Source: Bacteroidaceae bacterium
GTDB lineage: Bacteria > Bacteroidota > Bacteroidia > Bacteroidales > Bacteroidaceae
Assembly (NCBI GenBank): GCA_017522915.1
Contig: JAFWXX010000015.1
Location: 21,596-85,595, forward strand
DNA: 64,000 bases
Direction: 5' to 3'
Under the pieces are notes generated by a model. That model had not been told where the DNA came from and searched no databases. It saw only the letters and a list, made by a program, of their open reading frames with translations. Shown one piece after another: positions 1 through 10,300 of this stretch (its first letter is position 1; each line of letters opens with the position of its first letter). The translations under genes were made by a program, and so were the position numbers.

Positions 1-560
1 AATTCGAGATAGACGGATACATCTTCGACAGCAACAACATACAGAGCAGCAAAATCGGATACACTATTGCTCCGTTCATAAGAGCCACATACAAAAGCTT
101 CTATCTGCAGACAGAAACGACATTCGGAATGTCACGCCAAAGTTTCGAATTTTCCGAGGCAGAAACTGAACAGACCGATTACATTCCCGGCATGTCTGTC
201 TATAATCTAAAGACCTTCTGCGTTCAGGTACCATTGCTTTTCGGCTACAACTTCATCGACCAGAAAGTCTTCGGCATGAGTGTCTTCACCGGGCCGAGGA
301 TAAAACACATAATCTCCTCGCACAACAAGCAGGAATTCAACAATTTCAAATACAGCAGCCTACGGGAAGAGCTGGAAAAGACCACATACTATTGGGAAAT
401 AGGGCTTGGAGTAAAGATAGGCAATGTATTCTTCGATTTCGTATATGACGTAGGTTTGAACGACACATCCAAATACCTTGAAGCCACCGGCGAGGGGAAG
501 AGATTCAAGACAAGCCGCAGCGACAACGTACTCAGTTTTTCGGTAGGAATGATATTCTGA
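1..560 (+). CDS. Outer-membrane beta-barrel protein, 5' end outside window
   Basis: The reading frame is open from base 3 with no start codon, so the N-terminus lies to the left of the window. About 186 residues are visible. They alternate aromatic and polar residues in amphipathic strands and end in Met-Ile-Phe, a terminal aromatic typical of outer-membrane barrels recognised by the BAM complex. The pattern resembles the PorT/OMP_b-brl family common in Bacteroidota, but no specific function can be assigned. It converges on glyA across a perfect hairpin. Confidence 0.7.
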   Translation, partial: FEIDGYIFDSNNIQSSKIGYTIAPFIRATYKSFYLQTETTFGMSRQSFEFSEAETEQTDYIPGMSVYNLKTFCVQVPLLFGYNFIDQKVFGMSVFTGPRIKHIISSHNKQEFNNFKYSSLREELEKTTYYWEIGLGVKIGNVFFDFVYDVGLNDTSKYLEATGEGKRFKTSRSDNVLSFSVGMIF

Positions 561-570
561 TTATGCCAAT

Positions 571-618
571 TATATAAGTAAAGGGGAAATGGGCAGCCAT
601 TTCCCCTTTACTTATATA
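571..618. terminator. Bidirectional terminator between barrel gene and glyA
   Basis: A perfect 22-bp inverted repeat (571-592 and 597-618) with a 4-base loop lies between the convergent stop codons at 560 and 629. The A/T-rich outer arms give a terminator form on both strands. Confidence 0.85.
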
Positions 619-628
619 TAAATGTTCA

Positions 629-1909
629 TCAATATGCAAACAACGGGAACTCAGCCATTGTCTCGTTCACCTTACGGCGTACTGCCGCAATCACCTTTTC
701 ATCTTCAGGGGCATTCAGCACACTCTCTATCATCTCGGCAATGAAAGGCATCATATCCTCCTTGACACCGCGGGTAGTAATAGCCGGAGTACCCAGACGG
801 ATACCCGATGTCTGGAATGCGCTGCGAGTATCGAAAGGAACCATATTCTTGTTTGCAGTTATGTCGGCAGCAACAAGAGCTCTTTCAGCAACCTTGCCTG
901 TAAGGTCGGGATACTTGATTCGCAAATCTACAAGCATCGAATGGTTGTCTGTTCCGCCCGATACAATGCCGAAACCGCGCTCCATGAGTTCGTTCGCCAG
1001 TGTCGTTGCATTCAGTTTCACCTGTGCCTGATACTCCTTGAATTCGGGCTGCAGAGCCTCGCCGAAAGCAACAGCCTTAGCAGCAATCACATGCTCCAGC
1101 GGACCGCCCTGAATACCTGGGAATACAGCCGAATCGAGCAACTGCGACATCATCTTGACCTCGCCCTTCGGGGTTGTCTTGCCCCAAGGATTGGGAAAAT
1201 CCTTACCCATAAGTATTACGCCTCCGCGTGGGCCGCGCAGAGTCTTGTGTGTAGTAGATGTCACAATATGGGCATATTTAACCGGGTTGTCGAGCAATCC
1301 TGCAGCAATAAGGCCTGCAGGATGGGCCATATCCACCATGAATATCGCACCGACCTTATCGGCAATCTCACGCATGCGCTTGTAGTCCCACTCGCGTGAA
1401 TATGCAGAGCCGCCTCCGATAATCATCTTCGGTTTCTCGCGCAATGCAACCTCTTCCATCTGGTCGTAATCGACACGTCCTGTTTCGGGGTTAAGATTAT
1501 ATTCGACCGGGGTATATATTATACCTGAAGTATTCACAGCCGAGCCATGCGAGAGATGACCTCCATGAGCAAGGTTAAGCCCCATGAACTTGTCACCGGG
1601 GTTCAGAACGGCAAGGAATACGGCTGCATTGGCCTGTGCGCCTGAATGCGGCTGAACATTGACCCACTCTGCATCGTAGAGTTCCTTCAGTCTTTCACGG
1701 GCTATCTCCTCTACGATGTCAACAACCTCGCAACCGCCATAATAGCGTTTGCCAGGATAACCTTCGGCATATTTGTTTGTAAGAACAGAGCCCATGGCAC
1801 GCATCACCTCGTCGCTTACAAAATTCTCCGATGCAATAAGTTCTATACCTTTTAACTGACGGCGGTATTCCGTCTCAATCAACTGAAAAATATGTCTGTC
1901 GCGTTTCAT
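629..1909 (-). CDS. glyA: Serine hydroxymethyltransferase
   Basis: Interconverts serine and glycine with transfer of a one-carbon unit to tetrahydrofolate, using pyridoxal phosphate in the cytoplasm. The 426-residue length is normal for the bacterial enzyme. The PLP-binding segment [14 protein letters not shown] is present, with Lys222 as the Schiff-base lysine, and the N-terminal ELIASENF and [14 protein letters not shown] motifs are intact. It appears monocistronic, with its own TATCTTCG promoter upstream and a hairpin downstream. Confidence 0.97.
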   Translation of the reverse strand: MKRDRHIFQLIETEYRRQLKGIELIASENFVSDEVMRAMGSVLTNKYAEGYPGKRYYGGCEVVDIVEEIARERLKELYDAEWVNVQPHSGAQANAAVFLAVLNPGDKFMGLNLAHGGHLSHGSAVNTSGIIYTPVEYNLNPETGRVDYDQMEEVALREKPKMIIGGGSAYSREWDYKRMREIADKVGAIFMVDMAHPAGLIAAGLLDNPVKYAHIVTSTTHKTLRGPRGGVILMGKDFPNPWGKTTPKGEVKMMSQLLDSAVFPGIQGGPLEHVIAAKAVAFGEALQPEFKEYQAQVKLNATTLANELMERGFGIVSGGTDNHSMLVDLRIKYPDLTGKVAERALVAADITANKNMVPFDTRSAFQTSGIRLGTPAITTRGVKEDMMPFIAEMIESVLNAPEDEKVIAAVRRKVNETMAEFPLFAY

Positions 1910-1936
1910 AGCAATCTAAATTCATGTAATCTTCTG

Positions 1937-1967
1937 CGAAGATAGTAAAATCTGCCCAAACAGCAAC
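1937..1967 (-). promoter_or_regulatory. Promoter of glyA
   Basis: On the minus strand a GTTG at 1967-1964 is followed after 19 bases by TATCTTCG (1944-1937), a variant of the Bacteroidota -33/-7 promoter. The box lies about 30 bases before the glyA start. Confidence 0.6.
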
Positions 1968-2040
1968 TGCAGATACATTATATAATTAGAGAAGATTTAC
2001 TGAATTTCAAATTGTTTTGCTTATATTTGAGGTAAAACTC

Positions 2041-2114
2041 GAATATTTTCTTCACTCACTGTGAAAAATATGGAAGCGAGCTTCATATTTCTCGCTCGTT
2101 TGTATGTATATTTG
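2041..2114 (+). repeat. Dispersed palindrome-promoter module, copy upstream of FKBP gene
   Basis: An imperfect palindrome AAATAT-g-GAAGC-ga-GCTTC-ATATTT (2066-2090) is followed after 16 bases by TATATTTG (2107-2114), a consensus -7 box. The same arrangement recurs at 60060-60133 and, on the minus strand, four times at 50912-51251. The flanks 'gaatattttct' and 'tttctcgctcgttt' are also shared. The -7 box points toward the gene at 2278. The module occupies most of the 368-base gap after glyA. Confidence 0.75.
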
Positions 2115-2136
2115 CCTAAAGACTAATATAAGCATA

Positions 2137-2259
2137 ATGAAGGATTACAGACAAAGGAATATCGGATGAATACTGGCTGCCGTGACGACATTCTCTGTAA
2201 GCTACATGCTGGTGTGGGCAATGTCCAGAACAAGAATAACTGAAATATTTATCAAATGA
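2137..2259 (+). pseudogene. Possible small membrane-protein ORF with an internal TGA
   Basis: From ATG at 2137 the frame reads ten codons, then TGA at 2167-2169. It continues for 29 further codons in the same frame to a TGA at 2257-2259. The part after the internal stop is hydrophobic (ILAAVTTFSVSYMLVWAM) and ends in basic residues, like a single-span membrane protein. If the internal TGA were TGG (Trp) the product would be a 40-residue membrane protein. It lies between the module promoter and the FKBP gene. I do not recognise a family, and chance is possible. Confidence 0.35.
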
Positions 2260-2277
2260 CATAAAACAACAGAAGAG

Positions 2278-3294
2278 ATGAAAAGAACTATATTGACAAC
2301 AATGTTGATAGGATGCGGAATAGCGGTATCAAGCGCAATGCACACCGGAAAGGATATCTGCAACTATGCACCCAAGAAAGAGAGGATTGACACGTTATCC
2401 TACATTGCAGGCATTCAGATCGGGCAGAACATAAAGAACGAGATACTCCCGCAGCTGAAGCTTGACTACGGCATAATATTCTCTACGATTGAGAAGAACT
2501 TTGCCAAGGACAAGCCTATCAAGGTCGAGAAAGAGACTTTGACACCAGACAATCTTAAAGAGGTTTCAAAGAAGTACTTCGATGCTGAGTTCAGAAAGCG
2601 CATACAGGCATCGGCGAATGACAGCACTGTAGAGATTTTCAGCCCCACCGACAGAAAAATCGTATCTACGCTTATTGGAGCCGACTTCGCCTACAGAATG
2701 AAGGATGCCCCGCACCCGATAGAGAAGAAGTCATTGCTGAAAGGCATTGCCGACACGCAGGAGGAAAAAGAGATTATCACCATACAAGAGGCAAACAAGT
2801 ACATGCAGAACTACTTCAGCACCGTACTTCCTGAGAAGAACAGGAAAGAGTCGGAGACATGGCTTGCCAAGATAGAGAAACAGAAAGGTGTAAAGAAGAC
2901 AGATAGCGGAATCCTGTACAAGATTGAGGCTACTGGCGATATGAATGCAAAGGCCGTTAAGAACGATGATGTCGTAAAGGTTCTCTACACCGGAACTACA
3001 ATAAGCGGAAAGGTATTCGACAGCAACAAATGGAGCGATATGCCGCAGGCACGTAAGGAGTACATAAAGGCAAGTACACCCGATGCAGCAGAGAAAGACA
3101 ATCCAATCGAATTCCCTCTAAACAGAGTAATCAAAGGATGGACCGAGGGAATGAAGCTCATTGGCAAAGGCGGCAAGATAACCCTGTGGATTCCTTCGGG
3201 CCTGGCATACGGTGAACGCGGAACAGGACAGGACATAGGCCCCAACCAGGCACTGCGTTTCGATGTAGAGTTGCTCGATGTTACAGTAAAATGA
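2278..3294 (+). CDS. FKBP-type peptidyl-prolyl isomerase, exported
   Basis: A 338-residue two-domain isomerase. A signal-peptide-like N-terminus is followed by a helical FKBP_N-like region and a C-terminal FKBP domain from about residue 205, with the hallmarks VLYTGT, GWTEGMKLIGKGGK, IPSGLAYGERG and FDVELLDV. The loop after VFDSNKW carries an insertion of about 20 residues that is shared with the paralogue at 20396. It probably assists folding in the envelope. The hexosaminidase gene starts 26 bases downstream, so the two are likely co-transcribed from the palindrome-promoter module. Confidence 0.9.
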   Translation: MKRTILTTMLIGCGIAVSSAMHTGKDICNYAPKKERIDTLSYIAGIQIGQNIKNEILPQLKLDYGIIFSTIEKNFAKDKPIKVEKETLTPDNLKEVSKKYFDAEFRKRIQASANDSTVEIFSPTDRKIVSTLIGADFAYRMKDAPHPIEKKSLLKGIADTQEEKEIITIQEANKYMQNYFSTVLPEKNRKESETWLAKIEKQKGVKKTDSGILYKIEATGDMNAKAVKNDDVVKVLYTGTTISGKVFDSNKWSDMPQARKEYIKASTPDAAEKDNPIEFPLNRVIKGWTEGMKLIGKGGKITLWIPSGLAYGERGTGQDIGPNQALRFDVELLDVTVK

Positions 3295-3320
3295 CAATAT
3301 AAACATAATTGACCAAAACT

Positions 3321-5633
3321 ATGAGAAAGACATTTTTAGGAGTAATGTTGCTAAGCTTAGCCCTATTCTCTTGCAAGGAACAGGCGGCGACAGGCAACTA
3401 CAATGTGATTCCACTTCCTCTGGAGATTGTTGAAGGCGAAGGCGAAGGCTTTCTCCTCAATAGCAAGACAAGCATTGTCTATGAAGGCGATGAAGTAATG
3501 AAACGTAATGCTGAGCATCTTTCGGGCTACATCAAGGATTTGACAGGCCTTGAACTCGAAGTCACCGACAGCAAGAAGGAGAATGCAATCAGAATTGCTG
3601 TAGCCGAAGCAGGCGACAACAGCGAGGCTTACAAGCTTACCGTTGACAAAAACGGTGTCAACATCACCGGTGCATCGGCAGCCGGCGTATTCTATGGCAT
3701 ACAGACACTGCGCAAGTCAATTCCGGCAGATGCTGGCGAGGTACTGCTCCCGGCTGTGACGATAAACGACAGCCCGCGCTTCTCATACAGAGGTGCGCAC
3801 CTTGACGTGTCACGCCACTTCTTCACACCCGACTCAATAAAGAGATTCATCGACATCCTCGCGCTCCATAACCTGAACCGCTTCCATTGGCACATCACCG
3901 ATGACCAGGGATGGCGCATCGAGATAAAGAAATACCCCAAGCTCACAACTGTTGCAGCGGAGCGCGACGAGACTGTCATTGGACGCAACAGCGGCGAATA
4001 TGACGGCAAGCACTATGGTCCTTTCTACTATACTCAGGATGAGTGCCGTGAGATTGTGGCTTATGCAGCAGAGAGACACATTACTGTAATCCCGGAGATT
4101 GACCTCCCCGGACACATGCAGGCAGCTCTTGCAGCATATCCTGAATATGGCTGTACCGGAGGCCCATACGAGGTGTGGAAGATGTGGGGAGTATCGGACA
4201 ACGTACTCTGTGCCGGCAACGATGCTACCCTATCGTTCATCGAGGACGTGCTGGCTGAAGTAATAGAAGTATTTCCCTCGGAATATATACACATCGGAGG
4301 CGACGAGTGCCCCAAGACACAGTGGGAGAAGTGTCCCAAATGCCAGGCACGCATAAAGGCCCTGGGCATTAAGGGCGACAAGAAGCATAGCGCAGAAATG
4401 TATCTGCAGAGCTTTGTAATCAACCATGCCGAGAAGTTCCTCAACAGCAAAGGCCGCCAGATAATTGGCTGGGACGAAATCCTCGAAGGAGGCCTTGCCC
4501 CCAATGCCACAGTACACTCATGGCGTGGCGTCGAAGGCGGCATAGAGGCTGCAAAGCAGGGACACGACTGCATCATGTCACCGACGACGTTCATGTACTT
4601 CGACTACTACCAGACCAAATACACCGATGACGAACCTTTGGCTATCGGCGGATATGTACCGGTAGAGAAAGTATATTCATTCGAGCCGATAAACGATACT
4701 CTCAGTATTGATATACAGAAGCACATAATTGGCGTACAGGCCAACCTGTGGAGTGAATACATACCTACATTCAGCCACGTCGAATACATGGAGCTGCCGC
4801 GAATGGCCGCATTGTGCGAGGTACAGTGGTGCAAGCCCGAAAACAAGAACTTCGAAGAGTTCAAGCAGCGTCTTCTGCCGCTCATCAGAATATACGAGAA
4901 ATACGGCTACAACTATGCAAAGCATATCCTTGACATAGAGGAGAAGTTCACAACCGATACAGAGAAAGGAGCTATCGTCATCGAATTCAAGACACTTGAC
5001 AACCTGCCGATATACTACACCCTCGACGGAAGCGAGCCAACAGAGAAATCCCCCCTTTACACAGCACCTATTGAAATCAAGGAAAGCTGTACTGTAAAGG
5101 CAAAGGGTATCGGAGAGAGAGGCGAAACACGCATGTTCAGTGAAGAGATTTCATTCAGCAAGGCTACAGCAAAGCCCATCAAGCTGTTGCAGGACATTCA
5201 CAAGAACTACACATTCGAAGGCCCTATAACACTTGTCGATGGACTAAAGGGAAACCCAAACTATCGTACAGGCCGTTGGCTCGGATTCTGCCTCACAGAC
5301 CTTGAAGCTGTAATCGACCTGAAGCAGGAAGAGGAGATAAGCACTGTTTCTTTCAACACAAGCGTTGACAAGGGCGACTGGGTATTCGACCTTATAGGAA
5401 TAACGGTATCGGTATCAAACGACGGTGAGAACTTCACCGAAGTATTCAGCGAGAAATACCCCGACCTCACAGCCGAAGACGAGAACAAGATATATGGCCA
5501 CAAGGTTGAATTCACACCGGTGAAGGCACGCTATGTAAAGATACTTGCACTATCGGACCGCGACATGCCTGAATGGCATCCGGCAAAAGGCATGCCGGCA
5601 TTCATCTTTGTCGATGAGCTTGAGATAAACTGA
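3321..5633 (+). CDS. Beta-N-acetylhexosaminidase (GH20), lipoprotein
   Basis: Removes terminal GlcNAc or GalNAc from glycans. I start it at ATG 3321, which gives a lipoprotein signal with lipobox LFSC (Cys18), not at a TTG twelve bases upstream. In order it has a GH20b-like N-domain, the catalytic barrel with the Asp-Glu pair in HIGGDEC (Asp328-Glu329), a chitobiase-type C-terminal beta domain (YYTLDGSEPT) and a discoidin/F5-8C-like carbohydrate-binding region at the end. The product is about 770 residues. It lies directly after the FKBP gene. Its substrates are probably mucin-type or other host glycans. Confidence 0.93.
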   Translation: MRKTFLGVMLLSLALFSCKEQAATGNYNVIPLPLEIVEGEGEGFLLNSKTSIVYEGDEVMKRNAEHLSGYIKDLTGLELEVTDSKKENAIRIAVAEAGDNSEAYKLTVDKNGVNITGASAAGVFYGIQTLRKSIPADAGEVLLPAVTINDSPRFSYRGAHLDVSRHFFTPDSIKRFIDILALHNLNRFHWHITDDQGWRIEIKKYPKLTTVAAERDETVIGRNSGEYDGKHYGPFYYTQDECREIVAYAAERHITVIPEIDLPGHMQAALAAYPEYGCTGGPYEVWKMWGVSDNVLCAGNDATLSFIEDVLAEVIEVFPSEYIHIGGDECPKTQWEKCPKCQARIKALGIKGDKKHSAEMYLQSFVINHAEKFLNSKGRQIIGWDEILEGGLAPNATVHSWRGVEGGIEAAKQGHDCIMSPTTFMYFDYYQTKYTDDEPLAIGGYVPVEKVYSFEPINDTLSIDIQKHIIGVQANLWSEYIPTFSHVEYMELPRMAALCEVQWCKPENKNFEEFKQRLLPLIRIYEKYGYNYAKHILDIEEKFTTDTEKGAIVIEFKTLDNLPIYYTLDGSEPTEKSPLYTAPIEIKESCTVKAKGIGERGETRMFSEEISFSKATAKPIKLLQDIHKNYTFEGPITLVDGLKGNPNYRTGRWLGFCLTDLEAVIDLKQEEEISTVSFNTSVDKGDWVFDLIGITVSVSNDGENFTEVFSEKYPDLTAEDENKIYGHKVEFTPVKARYVKILALSDRDMPEWHPAKGMPAFIFVDELEIN

Positions 5634-5650
5634 TTAGAATAGCATCATTA

Positions 5651-5683
5651 AAGCGGAGAGGTGCGTAATCCTCTCCGCTTTTG
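5651..5683 (+). terminator. Terminator after the first GH20 gene
   Basis: The stem AAGCGGAGAGG/CCTCTCCGCTT type (5651-5661 with 5670-5680) is followed by a short T run. It separates the two GH20 genes into different transcription units. Confidence 0.8.
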
Positions 5684-5707
5684 CATTAATAGGAAACAGA
5701 ACTGCTT

Positions 5708-7330
5708 ATGACAAACTTTAAAAGAACGATACTGGCATTGATTATAGCTTCTGCTGCTATCATATCACCGGCCCAAGAGAACCTTTCGGCACTGCTGCCT
5801 ATTCCAGAAAAAATCGAGTGCCGTACAGGAGAGAAAGCATTCGACCTGAAGTATGCTGCTATAACAATAAACGACTGCGAGGATTCTCCTTATATTAAAG
5901 AAGAGCTGGAAAGGATAATAGAAGAGCGTACCGGCATAAAGGTGTGCAGCAGCAAGGGAAAGAAGAGCATTGAGATTGTACTGTCCGAAGAAAAAGGCAA
6001 GGAAGAATACAGTATAGAGATTGACAGCAGGCATATCCGTTTTACAGGCGGAAGCGAGGCCGGAATCTTCTATGCTTTAAAGACATTCGACCAGTTACTG
6101 CTGGGCGATGCCATTAACAGCAACGAAGGCAAGGTTGCACCGATACATATCGAGGACTCGCCTCGTTACGGATACCGTGCGGTAATGCTCGACCCGGCAC
6201 GCCACTTCTTGCCCGTTGAGGATGTAAAACAGTTCATCGACCGCATGGCATGCTACAAATACAACGTACTGCAGCTCCATCTGACCGATGACCAGGGCTG
6301 GCGTATTGAGATCAAGAGCCACCCTGAGCTTACAGAAAAAGGAGCCTTCCGCAATCCCAAAGGCGGCAATAACGGTCCCGACAACGGCTATTACACACAG
6401 GAACAGATAAAGGAACTTATAGAATATGCAGCCAAAAGGCATATAGAGATTGTACCGGAGCTTGATATTCCCGGACACTCGGCAGCAATACTTGCCGCAT
6501 ACCCCGAACTGGGCTGCCCTTTCAGGCATGGCGATGCAAAGGAGATAGGCAAAGTGACAAACATGATGCTATGCGCCAGCAGTGAAAAGGCATATAAAGT
6601 CTATGAGGATATTATACGTGAGGTAGCTCAGCTCTTCCCGTCGAAACGTATTCATCTCGGCGGTGACGAAGCTGCCGTAAAGGATAACTGGGCGCAGTGC
6701 GAAGAGTGCCTTGCACTCATGCGCTCTGCCGGCTACAAGAAGCCGTCGCAACTGATGAACATATTCTTCGGCCGAATGCTAGAGTATGTACGAAATAACG
6801 GGAAGGAGGCTATACTATGGTGCGAGCTCGACAACATGTGGCCGCCGGCAAACGACTACCTTTTCCCCTACCCTAAGGATGTAACCCTTGTCACCTGGCG
6901 CAACGGGCTCACCCCTAAGTGCATTGAACTTACGCGCAACAACGGACACAAGCTTATAATGGCACCCGGAGAGCATACATACCTCGACTACCCGCAATGG
7001 CAGAACGACCTTCCCGAATTCAACAATTGGGGCATGCCTGTAACGACATTGCAGAAAGCATACGAGCTTGACCCCGGCTATGGTTTGAAGGATTCCGAAC
7101 AGGAACATATCATCGGAGTCATGGCAACGCTATGGGCCGAAGCTATAAAAGACATCAACCGTGTAAACTACATGTTCTACCCTCGCGGGCTTGCGATAGC
7201 AGAAGCTGCATGGAGCGGCATGGAACAGCGCAGTTGGGAATCGTTCAAGAAGCGTCTCTACCCCAACCTTTACGAACTGATGAAACAGGGAATAAATTTC
7301 AGAGTACCGTTTGAAACAGGAGGCAAATAA
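5708..7330 (+). CDS. Beta-N-acetylhexosaminidase (GH20), secreted
   Basis: A 540-residue GH20 enzyme with a cleavable signal peptide (residues 1 to about 22, no lipobox). It has an N-terminal GH20b domain and a catalytic barrel with HLGGDEAA (Asp320-Glu321) and the tryptophan-rich pocket motifs. It is shorter than the neighbour at 3321 because it lacks the C-terminal chitobiase and discoidin-like domains. It is likely periplasmic and may finish oligosaccharides that the lipoprotein releases. It has its own unit between two terminators. Confidence 0.93.
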   Translation: MTNFKRTILALIIASAAIISPAQENLSALLPIPEKIECRTGEKAFDLKYAAITINDCEDSPYIKEELERIIEERTGIKVCSSKGKKSIEIVLSEEKGKEEYSIEIDSRHIRFTGGSEAGIFYALKTFDQLLLGDAINSNEGKVAPIHIEDSPRYGYRAVMLDPARHFLPVEDVKQFIDRMACYKYNVLQLHLTDDQGWRIEIKSHPELTEKGAFRNPKGGNNGPDNGYYTQEQIKELIEYAAKRHIEIVPELDIPGHSAAILAAYPELGCPFRHGDAKEIGKVTNMMLCASSEKAYKVYEDIIREVAQLFPSKRIHLGGDEAAVKDNWAQCEECLALMRSAGYKKPSQLMNIFFGRMLEYVRNNGKEAILWCELDNMWPPANDYLFPYPKDVTLVTWRNGLTPKCIELTRNNGHKLIMAPGEHTYLDYPQWQNDLPEFNNWGMPVTTLQKAYELDPGYGLKDSEQEHIIGVMATLWAEAIKDINRVNYMFYPRGLAIAEAAWSGMEQRSWESFKKRLYPNLYELMKQGINFRVPFETGGK

Positions 7331-7341
7331 AGAATAGATGC

Positions 7342-7381
7342 AAAAAAAGATGTGCGCCATAAAGCGCACATCTTTTTTTTT
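7342..7381. terminator. Bidirectional terminator between GH20 and GH95 genes
   Basis: A 16-bp perfect stem (7342-7357 with 7364-7379), loop CATAAA, has A-run and T-run arms, so it works for both convergent genes. Confidence 0.9.
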
Positions 7382-7399
7382 GCATTAATACCGTAACTG

Positions 7400-10300
7400 T
7401 TACTTAGCCAGTTTCTTCACACCGTTCTCAATGTAAACCTGACCGGCAGGAGCACCGTTGATGCGACGGCCGCTAAGATCGTACATTGCACCGTTTCCCT
7501 TCTGTACATCACCTGAAACAACAGGAGCAATCGCAGTTTCTGTTGTGAAGTCTATCTCAACAACATCGTCCTTGACGCAAGGAATGGTTGCTACATCGTT
7601 CACCACTTCAACTGGAACCTCTGCACCATTTACAGTAATCTTTGCCTTGTCAAGTGTCATTGCACCGCGTGCGCAACGTACCTTAAGCTCAGCACCGGCA
7701 TTGCTTACGATTGTAGCCTTTTGGCATACACCCTCAACCCAGTTGAAGTCAACAGTGAAGTTACCCATAGCCTTCATACCGGTAACGGCACCGTTCTTCT
7801 CCCATACCTTTGGCAATGCTGGAAGGATGTTAATGTAGCCGTGAGCACTCTGCAGAAGCATCTCTGCCATACCTGAGCATACACCGAAGTTACCGTCAAT
7901 CTGGAACGGAGCGTGGCTGTCGAAGAGGTTGTAGTAGATACCGCCCTGACCCTGGTCTGTACCGTATGTTGTAGAGTGCTTCAAAGCATTCTTGATGATG
8001 ATGTGTGCATGGTCACCGTCCTGAGCACGCGCCCAGAGGTTAACCTTCCAACCCATTGACCAGCCTGTAGCAGCATCTCCACGATGCTTCAATGCGTTAA
8101 CAGCTGGAACAAAGTATTCGCTCTCAGGAGTAATCTGGTCCATAGGGAAAAGTGCCATCAAGTGTGAAATGTGACGGTGACCTCTCTCACCTACGCTGTA
8201 AGGAGAGTACTTCCACTCGCGGAGCAATATCTCACCGCTCTTTACACCATTGAAAGGATTGCCCCAACCGCCGTCGTATGTCTCTGTATGAAGACCCTTG
8301 TCGGTTTTCTCAAGATAGAGAGCAAGCTTATCTACATCAGCCTGTGAAAGACCGGTATTCTCAACACCGAGAATCTCAATAGCATCTGTAAGGTTCTGGA
8401 ACAGATAGCTGATCATCTGCTGTGCATGTGCAGTACCGTCCTCGCTCTCGTTTCCGTGCTGCTCGGCACTGAACTCGTTAGGAGCAACGTATGTACCGTC
8501 ATAAACTTTGCGGTCCTCAATCAAGCGGTTAAACCAGAACTCGGCACAGCTCCACATAACAGGGAATGCCTTCTTCAGGAACTCCTTGTCCTGAGTATAA
8601 CGGTAGTGTGTCCACAAGTGGCTTGTGTACCATACGTTTGCAACAAGATAGTTGCTGCCCCATGTACTCATACTGTTGTAGAGAGAAGACTCTGTAAGCA
8701 CACTCCAGCCATAACCGTTGTTGTACTGTTTTCCCACCTCCTTCCAACCGTCGCTCTGTGCGCCGCGGATGATGAAATTAACGAATGGCTTGTGAAGGTC
8801 ACTGAGGTTTGTAATCTCTGTTGGCCAATAGTTCATCTGGATGTTGATATTTGTGTGGATATCAGAGTTCCATGGAGAATCAGCACCCTTATCGTTCCAG
8901 ATACCCTGAAGGTTATTTGGAGCTGCGATAGGCTTGCGGTTAGAGCCGATAGCCAAGTAACGTCCGTAGTGGAAATAGAGCTGCTCAAGGAACAGATGGT
9001 CGTTTGCAGTGCTGTTTGCACCGCTGTTGTTCGGGAAGTAATTGTCGATCAAGGTCTTTGTATCAACAGTAGGAGTTGTAAGACCAAGGTCGAATGTCAT
9101 ACGCTTTGTGATTGCAGTAAAGTCGGCAACGTGGTCAGCCTCAAGAGTTGCATAATCCTTTGCAGCAGCAGCCTCAATCTCACTCTTTACACGAGCGTTG
9201 ACATCGGCTGGTGTCTCTGTTGTAAAGTAGTTGTTGAGAACCTCCATATCACCGTTGAAGTTTGTAGCACCCTTGAGGAAGAATGTAACCTCTGTTGCAC
9301 CACTCACTGTAATGCCGCTTGCTGTGCTTGTTACGGTGGCACCCTCGCTTGCAACAACGTGCATACGTGCTGCATAGTTTACAGAAGTCATTGCGCCTGT
9401 AAACTCTGCCATGCCCTCGTTATATGTAACAGTACTTGCACCGATGCCTGTACCAGGTTCAAGACGGAATGTAAGGTTCAAAGTCTCGTCACCCTCAACT
9501 GTGTAGTGACCTACGATAGTCTGGTCGGGAGCAGAGCTGAAGAACTTGCGTACCTGCTTTGTACCTCTTGCATTCTTGAACTCAACACCGGCAATACCTT
9601 CCTCTATGTCGAGGTAACGTACATAATCGGTAACACCATCCCAAATAGCCTTGTCGTTATTCTGAATAATAAGAGAACCGAAGTTCATGAATGTACGGTT
9701 ACCACCACCGGCACCTACAACATTTGACGGACCACTCCACAATGTCTTCTCATTGAACTGAAGTTCCTCGTTATGTACACCGCCGAATACCATGCAGCCA
9801 AGTTCACCGTTACCGAGAGGTAATGCATACTCCATCCATGGGTTGCTTACACCGGCAGCCTCGGCAGATGTCCTGTACCACAATGTATTAGGGTTCTTTG
9901 GAGAGAATGATGCGACACCCTCGATATCCGACACCTCATAGAAATACTCATCTGGGAACTGTGTGCAGTCAACCTCAGTCAAGAAGAACTTGCTGCCGGT
10001 GTCACCTATTGCACCTGTGCTGTTCCAAAGAGCCAAATAACTGTTGCGGTCGTTCCAGTACTGGCTTGTTGTACCCTTCCACTTTATATAAGAAGGCTCG
10101 CCGTTACCGAAGTTCAGAGTACCGTCGTACTCTATTGTATAGGCAGTTGTCGCTGGGTCAACCATCTTAGCGCGTGCACTTGCCTCACTGCCTGTCATAC
10201 CGAGAACCTTCGCAAGACCGGTAGAATAGTTATATACTTTGTAAGCACCTGAGCTCTGCTTAACGAAAGCCCAAATACCCTGGTTGTCCATTGGAGCATT

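Noticed and set aside
3309..3320. TTG start for the GH20 lipoprotein
   Set aside because: The ATG at 3321 gives a better lipoprotein signal and better spacing from the FKBP stop.
8426..9727. 433-codon ORF on the plus strand inside the GH95 gene
   Set aside because: It is antisense to a clear glycosidase, rich in Cys and Val in a pattern produced by reverse reading of the coding frame, and has no promoter or domain.
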